A DNA stretch of 64,000 nt, taken from contig NC_045147.1 of the NCBI RefSeq assembly GCF_008831285.2, positions 6,163,834-6,227,833 on the forward strand, read 5' to 3'. Below the pieces are notes generated by a model. It was not told the origin of the DNA. It ran no database searches and saw nothing but the letters and a program-made list of their open reading frames with translations. Shown here in pieces: positions 56,301 through 64,000 of the stretch (its first letter is position 1; each line of letters begins with the position of its first letter). The translations under genes were made by a program, and so were the position numbers. Origin of the DNA: Nymphaea colorata. Taxonomy: Eukaryota > Streptophyta > Magnoliopsida > Nymphaeales > Nymphaeaceae.

Positions 56301-56960
56301 TAAACTACAGATGCAAGCAGACTGGATTCAGGACAAAGGTTTTACAGATTTTTGGCTCTCAACAACATTGAAAGTGTTCAAGTGCCTTAACATGACCAAA
56401 ACTGATGCAAGGCAGGACCAGACCCGTCACTCTCTTGGGTCCAGTTCCTCGCCTCAGGTTCCACCTTCGGGCTTCAGTGCAGTCCATGAGCCTTCAACCG
56501 TGGGATCCCCTGTGGACCCAAAGCTTACGCGAGAGGAAGTCACTCTGCATAGATACTCGAGGCGGACCAAGGGTTGACATGTAATTTTGATTTATGTATG
56601 TTATTTTGTTATTCATTTTGTATCTAAGTGGGTCTGTTTGAATTCGGGTACTTGTGCATGACCCAACCCGTTGCTATTCTCGTCCGTTTAGTATAAATAA
56701 ACGACAAAGTTATTTTGTGGATAGTTGATGTCGAATGAAGTTAAAAGTTATTTTTGTTTTATGTTGTCTTCCTGTCTTTTAGTGCAAGTACTTTAGTTTT
56801 GAAGCTTCGTTCATCAGCAAGTTAGTTTTTGTTCACCTGCAAGTTCGTTTTCGTTCATCTGCAAATTAGTTTGCATCAAAAACACATCTGATAGAAACGT
56901 GGAGATCAAAAAGTAAAAACACTTGGAGCTATAATAAAGTAAAAAGGTGAAAAAACAGGA
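56301..56960. other. Possible decayed LTR or pol end, unassigned
   Basis: The open frame 56311-56577 ends with VTLHRYSRRTKG and stop, like the end of a retroelement pol segment. It is followed by sequence with a TATA-like AGTATAAATAAAC near 56690 and repeated GTTCATC-type words. No partner LTR was found. Confidence 0.3.
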
Positions 56961-56999
56961 AATCACACACCATAGTTCTAAGACCCATAATTTGTCTCA

Positions 57000-57740
57000 A
57001 TGATGCGAGCAATTCAATCAATCATGGTCAAAGCGCAAGGTGGGACTAAGTCTGAATCAGTAATAAGGACTATGTTAACAATAGCTCATTTAACACTGAT
57101 ATTGCTGGTGGTCAACCTTCAACGGAGGAAGAGAAGAAGACAGAGAGAAAGATTAAACCTGGAAAACTCACCTGCGCAATCGATATCGTCAGAGAGAGAG
57201 AGGATCGCGGGCTTTCTTCGGAGATTGGACAGTGTCGGGAGCGTTCGTGACAGACTGAAGACGGTTCAAAGGGGCGCCGGCGTGGTTGTCTTCTCTTTAG
57301 ACGGTCGGAGAGTGAAGAGTGGGGGGGGAAGGGTTTTCGCCGGAAATCCCAGTGCCGTCTGGGTCGTTCACCGGAAAACCCAATGTTGCCGAAGCAATAT
57401 CTGATCGCCGGAAAAGAAGCATCGACACCACTTCGCTGGAATCGGATGCCGGAACAGTGTTTCAGCGGTAAAAGAAGAGATGAAACACAAACTTCGCTGG
57501 AATTAAAGGCGGATAGATTGTGGCGCAAGGATTTCTCTGAAATAGGGGCAAATATATTGTAGCGCAATAGGCTTCGCTAATAAAGCACAATTTTCTGGAA
57601 CGCAACGGAGTTTTGCGCTATTTATATTAGCTAAAGTACTTTCGCCACTAATATTTATGTACACCAATCGACCAGCAACGCAAGGTATGGTCCCGTGATA
57701 ACATTTCGTAACGCACGGGATACCTGCGTTACTAAATATT
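57000..57740. other. GC-richer patch with CGCCGGAAA and TTCGCTGGAA words, no domain
   Basis: Open frames overlap on both strands (57000-57404 on +, 57112-57567 on -) without a domain. From 57430 to 57680 short words such as TTCGCTGGAA, TTCGCTAATA and GCGCTATTTA recur, reminiscent of subterminal repeats of a DNA transposon. An imperfect hairpin at 57677-57730 closes the patch. Confidence 0.35.
57677..57730. repeat. Imperfect hairpin
   Basis: AACGCAAGGTATGGTCCCGTG (57677-57697) can pair with CACGGGATACCTGCGTT (57714-57730) over 17 bp with bulges of one and about three bases and a 16-nt loop. Confidence 0.7.
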
Positions 57741-60180
57741 ATATATTATGTAAAATCTAGTATGTACGGTGTGCATGTGAATGTGAATTGAAATAAATAT
57801 GAACTTAAACTAAATGCATGAATGGGCCCTTTCCAAATGAATTTTTCAATATGAGATCTATCCACTCGCCATTCAAGAAGGTCTCCACTCAAACCAACAA
57901 AAAACCAATTAAATGAACATAAAGATGGAAAAACGGTGCTCGAATATGGTCCTCGGCATTTGGAAAGTCATCCTACCCTTGCTGGTTTCCTGTAAGACAG
58001 CCACAAAGATGGTGAAAATAGACACAAGATAATGAGGAAAGCATTCCCAAATCGCCTGGAAAAGGTTTACGGCGACGACGATATGAAGCACTCGTTCGGA
58101 CAAGGTCCAGGGCGCCATGAAAGTTGGAGGATGCATTGGTGAAGAGGGCATGAAAATGCAAGAATGGATGGAGGCTCCTGAGAAATGAGAAAGGGACGCC
58201 CTTTTTATCTCTCATTCTCTTCTTATTATAAAAAAACAAAAACAATGTTATAATGATTATAGTATTTTTCAAAGTAAGCACAAATGATATCTAGCCACCT
58301 CTAAACTCAGAGCACCTTCTTGATGTCTCTTTGCAATTCTTCAAAAATCATGGCGGTTCGGAGATTCGAGATCTGCATTATGCTCCAATCTGGTCGAAGA
58401 TCCACAACACAACATGTAACATGCTCCAGCATTTGTCTGACGCCGCAAGAATCATATTATCTATATTGTCTTAAGTATACCCTCCTCCGCATTCCTCAAC
58501 TAGTGATATTTCTAACTTAAATGAATGTTATAGAACACCCTTCCATGTTTCAGCTGATCTAATCCTTAGCTAAGTATACTTGTTCTTGATCTCGCCTCTG
58601 TTGAACATTGGATAGCTGATGGGAAATCTTGTCGACTTCTTCTTACTAAACCTCTTGTCTACTAAATCTTGATTTTGTTTCTTCAACTCGACCAGTTTTG
58701 CACATGCGTTCCATTCTAGGTATTTTGAATATAATGATAGTTACAAACATGAATTAGTCCGAATCCCTCTCTCTAGATAGAAAATCTACAAGGAATAAGT
58801 CAATATATTCCTATACCACCTTCGCCTCTTCAACTTTTATTATATTCACCTCCACTGAATCCAAGCTTTCTATGGTCCACCATAGTCTAGGTCTTTGTTG
58901 ATCATCTAAATTGTCGACTAAAGCATCAATATCAATGTATACAATCAGAAACCAATCTACGCATTCATAAAGCATTGTATTCATCCAGTATGTGAATATG
59001 GCAAGTGTACTTGTTAAACTAAATAGCATCAAATGGAATTTATAATGTCCACATCGAGTGATGAGTTGCATGAAGTATGTCATTGTCTTTGACACTCAGT
59101 TAGTGATATTATCCTTATTTTAGGTCAATCTTGGAAAGGGCTCTTGCATGTTTCAATTGACGGACAAATCCTTAATCCTTGGACAGGATATTGTTTATGA
59201 ACATAATTTTTGTTTCAACATTTTATAAGTTGACGCAAAGTCACATCAATGAGAAAAAAATCAACTTAGAAAAGATAAACTGGTCCAAACAAAGAAGTGA
59301 AAATGGATTTCTAAATAGGGGTATAAAGGTACTAATTTGTAATTTTGGTAAATATTTACAGGTATAAAATTGAATTATTTTTAGAAATTATTTTTCAGTA
59401 TTTCAGGGCTAGTCATAGACGGGAACTTTGATATAGTTTGACAAATGAATCAATTAAAAGTATTATTCTACTTCAAAATTAGTCATAGAGGGATTTTTAT
59501 CTAGTTTTACAAATGAGAAGTGAAAATAGTTTTACGTCTATGGGAAATCAGTAACTTTAGTTTTATATTTTAAGACAAACTTCCTATTCTTTTTTAACTA
59601 ACTTTACGATTGTATTTGTTCCAGAGACATTAATGCAGTTGGACAATTTACAAAACATATTTAGCTAGTTAAATTAATATTAATAATATATGTGAGTGCA
59701 TACTCATAAATAACACATATATGGACATTACTTTCACCTTGGACAATGTCAAGCACCGTTTCGAGCTTGTTTTGTATGGTAGAACCCTAAAAGCCATAAT
59801 CCTCATTATTTTAACAATGTCTGCAAGCATTGCTGATTCACTTACTAAACTTGCTGCTGCTCAGGAGCGCAGGGTGTCATGATCTCTTGTGAACTTAAAC
59901 TTCTAATTTGAAGAGAGCATAATTAAACGAATCAGTTGGTAAAAGTTTATATATGTTTCCATATTATTGATAAATTAATATTTTTTGTTTTAATGATCTG
60001 TTCAGTTCTGATGTCTGATTGAGAGAAGGAATAAATTGACCTCCGTATGCTGTTGTTCTTTTTTCAAAAAGTTAAGGTGGTGAGATTGATGGGGGGCCTT
60101 AAGACAATCGGTGGCTCTGAAATTGCTGGTCATTAGCTTGAATGATCTGCAACCTTGGACGTCTTAAGCCGCTTTTAGCT
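57741..60180. other. Intergenic region upstream of DCL1, no gene supported
   Basis: Contains only short frames without domains (57909-58151 on -, 58811-59095 on -). Around 59400-59520 two approximate copies of TAGTCATAGA(C/G)GG...TAGTTT(G/T)ACAAATGA lie about 80 bp apart. A stretch at 59830-59872 (ADSLTKLAAAQERRVS) looks superficially like the end of an RNase H but is too short to assign. Confidence 0.5.
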
Positions 60181-60245
60181 TAAACCCCCTCCTCGATTCC
60201 TTCATTACCGAAGTCGCACGGAAGAAGAGGAGGACAAGTCAGGGG

Positions 60246-60252
60246 TATAAAG
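60246..60252 (+). promoter_or_regulatory. Upstream TATA-like box of DCL1
   Basis: TATAAAG, 24 bp upstream of a second TATA-like box. Either could direct DCL1 transcription. Confidence 0.5.
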
Positions 60253-60269
60253 TGAGAGGGGGAGAGACG

Positions 60270-60277
60270 TATAAAAG
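60270..60277 (+). promoter_or_regulatory. Likely TATA box of DCL1
   Basis: TATAAAAG in the context GACGTATAAAAGTG, 318 bp upstream of the ATG. It predicts transcription starting near 60300. A purine-rich GA tract follows at 60290-60307. Confidence 0.6.
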
Positions 60278-60311
60278 TGTGTGCGTGTGTAAGAGAGAGC
60301 GAGAGAGTCGC

Positions 60312-60383
60312 ATGCTCACAGGCTGCTCTCTTCTCTCGCTTCGTTGTATCGTCTTGATGCTCATTGGCGAAAGGGGCTACTAG
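60312..60383 (+). CDS. Upstream ORF in the DCL1 leader (23 codons)
   Basis: ATG at 60312 opens a 23-codon frame (MLTGCSLLSLRCIVLMLIGE then RGY) ending at TAG 60381-60383. It lies wholly upstream of the DCL1 ATG and would be in the leader if transcription starts near 60276-60300. If it starts at 60300, the ATG would be only about 12 nt from the cap and might often be skipped. Whether it is translated is unknown. Confidence 0.35.
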   Translation: MLTGCSLLSLRCIVLMLIGERGY

Positions 60384-60595
60384 GGCTTCGAATAGGGCTG
60401 TTAGGGTTTTGGCTTCCCTTTCTTCCTTCTGCTGCTTCTCGACGCGTCCATCTCTGTTTCCTCTCAGCATCGCTTAGTCGTTCAAGAAGAAGGCGGGGAG
60501 ATCTCCTCGCTCGCTTCTCGAGCGACTAGCGGTGGTGGAAGGTTGTATTAGCAGAGAGGGACGAGGAACAGGCGTGCATTGACAACTGCCTATCA

Positions 60596-61720
60596 ATGGA
60601 CGCTCTTGGTGGTGGTGGTGGTGGCGGCGACTCGTCGTCCGTAGTGGTGCCATCCAGCACTCTTCCGGAACAAATGGAGTTCGAGCAGTCCATCGCCGGC
60701 GGGCCGAACCCGGAGACAGAAGCTAGGTCGTCTTACTGGCTCGACGCCTGCGACGACATCTCCGATTTCATCGACATGCTGCCGGACTTCGAGCCCGGGA
60801 AGATCCCTGGTGATGGCGACTATGGGCCTGTGGAGAATTCGTTCTTCGGGGGGATCGACTCATTTTTGGAGAGTATGCATGGTGGCAAGTTGGTTCGGGC
60901 GGGTGTGGAGGCCGAGATGACAGCGGAGGGGAAGGTGGCTGGATCTTCTGCAGCGAATGATTCTGCTGGACTGTTCGTTGAGGAGCTTGCTGAGGTACGA
61001 CAGGTAGACGCGGTGCCCTCGCCACCGCGGGCTGCTGGGAGCCGGGTTCGGGAGGAGGAGAACGGAGAAAGGTATTGGCCTTGCAGCAGGACGGATGGGC
61101 GTTCGCGGGAGGGCAACTATCGGAGGCGAGACAGGGAGTACGAGGAGAATGGTGGGAAAAAGAGGCGGTTGAGTGATAGCGGCAGCGATAGACGTGCTTG
61201 TTTAGGTGGACGTTATGGTGGTTCGAGAGAAAGGGAGCGGTCATGCAGGAGGAGGGAGCGTGACTGGGAAAACTGGGAATGGAAAGATAGGGATAGAGAT
61301 CGGAGCAAGAGGGGAAGGGATGGTGGCGACCGAAGGGAAAGGGAGAGGAGAGGAGGAGGGTACTGGGAGAGGGATCGGTCGGGGAAGGTAGTGTATCGCC
61401 AAGGCGATTGGCAGGTGGATTGTGAGCGGGAGTCCTCCAAAGCACACGAAAAGCAGGATTCTCCAGACAATGGGAAGAGCTCGGTGGAGAAGAAACCCGA
61501 CGTAAAGAAGGAGAAACCAGCAGAAGAACGGGCACGGCAGTACCAGCTGGAAGTTCTCGAGCAGGCAAAAACTAAGAATACCATTGCATTTCTTGAGACA
61601 GGGGCAGGGAAGACGTTGATCGCTGTTTTGCTGATTAAGAGCAAGTACATCGAAATGTTTAAGGAGAACAGAAAAATGCTGGCCATTTTTTTGGTACCAA
61701 AGGTTCCACTTGTTTATCAG
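60596..61720 (+). CDS. DCL1: DCL1 exon 1
   Basis: 375 codons, phase 0, ending ...FLVPKVPLVYQ before GTAGAC. It covers a Gly-rich start (GGGGGGG, residues 5-11), an acidic stretch (DISDFIDMLPDFEP), the Arg/Asp/Glu-rich segment (about 155-285) and helicase motif I. The open frame runs on past 61720 to 61888, but the next exon defines the splice. Confidence 0.93.
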
Positions 61721-64000
61721 GTAGACGGCTTATGCTTTGATGTTTTGAATCATTCTGTGCTCTTGTTTGCCCTTTGCAATGGTTGTATTGGATTTCTATC
61801 GAGCGGAACTTCGTTGCTGCAGGAAAACGGGCAAGTATTACGTGAAAATTGTTCCTGGTTTATATTTTTTGAATTGGGAATTTGTTAGTTCAATTCCTTA
61901 AGAAGAAACAAAAATCTATAATTCGAACCTTGTCTACACCTTAATGGTTATGTTCAAGGAACAACCTTCTCTTTTCTAAATGGATCGATTATCCTTTCAT
62001 TTCAGCAAGCGGAAGTTATTCGTGAAGGCACGGGCTATAATGTTGGTCATTACTGTGGTGAAATGGGCCAAGATTTTTGGGATGCACGAAGGTGGCAACG
62101 TGAGTTTGAGTCAAAACAGGTAAAAAGACTGTTAGGCATCCTTCTCATGATAGCTGATCCTTTATTTGTTTTTTTAGCTAAACCTCAGATGTTACGAGGA
62201 AAGTGGAAGGGGCACCAGATTATGATGTTTTCACTCTTTGATTTAGATATCTAGAAGGCATCTTTCTGCAACATGTTGTTGTGGAGGCTGTACGGCTGGT
62301 ATATCCTTTAAGAAAAGCATTATTGTCTTGCTTGTCAATGAAAATTATAGAGCAAATAATTAAAATTCCACGCTTAGAGAGAATGAGTGCATAAGGGAAT
62401 GGACATTTCATTCTTAATGAACCTTTCACTTTTCTCTTTTCCTGTATGGTTTGAACTTTGGTAAGGTCCTTCTGCCTTTGCTGTGACTGCTTAATTCCCA
62501 TTGCAGGTACTGGTAATGACAGCTCAAATTCTGCTGAACATTCTCAGGCACAGTATAGTAAGGATGGAAGCCATCCATCTCCTCATATTGGATGAATGCC
62601 ATCATGCGGTGAAGAAACATCCATATTCACTGGTCATGTCAGAATTTTATCATACAACACCCAAGGAGAAGAGGCCTGCTGTTTTTGGAATGACAGCCTC
62701 CCCTGTCAACCTGAAGGGTATGATTAGCTATTCCTTTCATGCTTGGGCAAATTTTCACTGCTCTCTTAGATCTGCTGCTGCGGGACAGTCTAGATCATCC
62801 TATGGAGCATAGCCAGCCAATTGGTTGAAATTGTTCCATTTTTTTGTTCACAGGAGTTTCCAGTCAGGAAGATTGTGCAATAAAGATTCGCAACCTTGAA
62901 AGCAAACTGGATTCAATTGTATGTACCATAAAAGATAGAAAAGAATTGGAAAAGCACGTCCCAATGCCCTTGGAAGTAGTTGTGAAATATGACAAGGCAG
63001 CTGTTTTGTGGTCTCTACATGAGAAAATAAAACAGATGGAAGTTGCTGTGGAGAAGGCTGCCCTTGCAAGCTCAAAAAGGAGCAAATGGCAGTTTATGGG
63101 AGCAAGAGATGCTGGATCAAAGGAAGAACTGCGGCTTGTTTATGGTGTCTCTGAAAGAACAGAGAGTGATGGGGCTGCTAATCTAATTCAAAAGTTAAGG
63201 GCAATCAATTATTCCCTTGGTGAACTTGGGCAATGGTGTGCGTATAAGGTGATCTGTTGATGCATTGTTTTATTTTCAATATATGGTATAGGTTTTAATG
63301 CTGAATTCTGACTGGGTGCCATTTCAGGTGGCACAATCATTTTTAACAGCCTTACAAAGTGATGAGCGGGCTAATTATCAACTTGATTTCAAATTTCAAG
63401 AATCATATCTAAAGGATGTTGTAGCGCTGTTGCAATGCCAGTTGTCTGAAGGAGCGGTACCAGACAGGGACCAAAATAACATTAACACAAGTAGGGAGAG
63501 TGTGCAGGAGAATGGCAATAATGAAATTGAGGAGGGTGAACTGCCAGACAGTTATGGTAAGTACTACTATTTTCAGTTAAAAATTAATCGAGTTCTGTTT
63601 TATGTTCGTGATAAGGGTGTGATATAAGAGAACACATCTATCTCTTGTCTTGCTTTTTATTTTTGTTGTTGTCTTGAACTTTGTGTTACCACTTACTACT
63701 TTATGTAGCTATTTCCTAGGGATTATACTCCTTGGATCAATTTCTAGTACAAGAGAACAGAAATTCTTTTCATTAAACATTTCACAGGATTCAGTTACAA
63801 TGAGAAGGTTCCACCCATGCCTAATTTTCACAATTCTTGTTCTTATCATGATTTTTGCTGATACTATTGGCTTCAAAATGGATTGGAGATACTGGTGGCT
63901 ATCATTTTACAAGGCAGTGTTGTTTCTGAATTGCTGCTGGACGGACAATCTTTTGCCTATTTGTTAGCATATGGTGATTGGGATGGGGTGGTTTAAGAGC
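60596..64000 (+). CDS. DCL1: DICER-LIKE 1, 5' part (five exons, continues past the window)
   Basis: DCL1 is the nuclear RNase III that cuts primary and precursor microRNA transcripts. The ATG at 60596 is the first after an in-frame TAG (60527-60529). Exons 60596-61720, 62006-62119, 62507-62717, 62854-63248 and 63328-63556 join in frame through GT-AG introns to about 691 codons. Residues 1-320 are an acidic then Arg/Glu/Asp-rich N-terminus with KKRR-type nuclear signals. The helicase follows: ETGAGKT (Walker A, residues 334-340), DECH (442-445), GMTAS, then the Hel2i part, ending at EEGELPD. The sequence tracks plant DCL1 almost without gaps (for example QDFWDARRWQREFESKQ and WQFMGARDAG). PAZ, RNase III and dsRNA-binding domains lie beyond the window. 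It looks intact. Confidence 0.96.
62006..62119 (+). CDS. DCL1: DCL1 exon 2
   Basis: 38 codons, phase 0, QAEVIREGTGYNVGHYCGEM to REFESKQ, after acceptor TTTCAG (62000-62005) and before GTAAAA. Confidence 0.95.
62507..62717 (+). CDS. DCL1: DCL1 exon 3
   Basis: 211 nt starting VLVMTAQILLNILRH after acceptor TTGCAG and ending in the first base of a Gly codon. It carries the DECH box (LILDECHHAVKKH) and motif III (FGMTASPVNLK). Confidence 0.95.
62854..63248 (+). CDS. DCL1: DCL1 exon 4
   Basis: 395 nt completing the split Gly and running VSSQEDCAIKIRNLESKLDS to LGELGQWCAYK, before GTGATC. It encodes the inserted helical (Hel2i) part of the Dicer helicase. Confidence 0.95.
63328..63556 (+). CDS. 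DCL1: DCL1 exon 5
   Basis: 229 nt, VAQSFLTALQSDERANYQLD to EEGELPDSY plus one base, before GTAAGT. The next exon is not clearly identifiable in the remaining 440 bases. An AG near 63912 is followed by a short open stretch that soon meets a stop and does not look like DCL1. Confidence 0.92.

Noticed and set aside
59830-59872. ADSLTKLAAAQERR as the tail of a LINE or gypsy RNase H
   Set aside because: Too short, and no supporting motif upstream in any frame.
60768-61568. 266-codon open frame on the strand opposite DCL1 exon 1 (and shorter ones at 60820-61116 and 61213-61686)
   Set aside because: Mirror of a GC- and Arg-codon-rich exon; Pro/Ser/His-rich with no domain. DCL1 on the + strand is unmistakable.
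1-64000. tRNA, rRNA or organelle-derived insertions and CRISPR-like arrays
   Set aside because: No tRNA-like pair of internal promoter boxes in a cloverleaf, no rRNA-like or plastid-gene-like segment, and no regular direct repeats with unique spacers were seen by eye.
63900-64000. Possible DCL1 exon 6 after AG near 63912 (SVVSELLLDGQSF-like)
   Set aside because: Only a four-residue resemblance to the expected continuation, and the frame meets TAA before the window ends.

Overview
This window is nuclear DNA from a flowering plant. It is an accumulation of nested and decayed LTR retrotransposons about 57 kb long that ends at the 5' end of a conserved single-copy gene, DICER-LIKE 1 (DCL1, + strand, ATG at 60596). 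The plant diagnosis rests on an intron-containing DCL1, plant-type Copia, Tekay, Reina and Tat/Ogre elements, initiator-tRNA-Met primer sites, a plant-mobile-domain remnant and a CACTA transposase remnant. The sequence does not fix the species. I see no bacterial-type operons, CRISPR arrays, rRNA or tRNA genes.

Layout. 1-993 is a GC-richer locus whose left part recurs inverted at about 2200-2530. 994-6855 is a complete but non-coding LTR element (LTRs 357 and 360 bp, about 5% diverged). 7564-7998 is a lone related LTR on the - strand. 9140-14180 is a young Copia element on the - strand (perfect CGAAT target duplication, LTRs differing at 2 of 321 positions, polyprotein broken only by two nonsense codons and otherwise open). 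About 14800-18786 is an LTR-like sequence related to the long Tat LTRs further on. It carries a roughly 1.1 kb insertion holding a captured exon of a MINDY-type deubiquitinase gene.

20940-40916 is a decayed Tekay-type chromovirus (gag, protease, RT, RNase H, integrase, chromodomain). It is split inside its protease active site by a 14.8 kb Tat/Ogre-type element (22819-37627, target duplication AAGCA). The Tat element has LTRs of 2673 and 3629 bp, a plant-mobile-domain ORF1, gag, protease, RT, RNase H, a second archaeal-type RNase H, integrase, and a tandem-repeat tract before its 3' LTR. 42292-45957 is a Reina-type gypsy remnant fused in mid-integrase to a Copia RT/RNase H fragment (45958-47134) with an apparent 3' LTR start. 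48960-52900 is a very AT-rich block of diverged repeats that switches strand polarity near 49870. 54340-55220 is a CACTA transposase fragment. 55230-60180 has no gene I can support.

DCL1 occupies 60596 to the right edge: five exons are defined by reading frame and GT-AG junctions, giving about 691 codons that cover the basic N-terminus and the first part of the helicase. Its TATA boxes and a short upstream ORF are visible. The remaining sequence is mobile-element DNA and its decay products. The most notable signals are the captured MINDY exon, the insertion at the protease active site, the Tat 5' LTR that has lost its promoter, twin perfect hairpins in the Tat U3, and the strand-switching AT-rich block.
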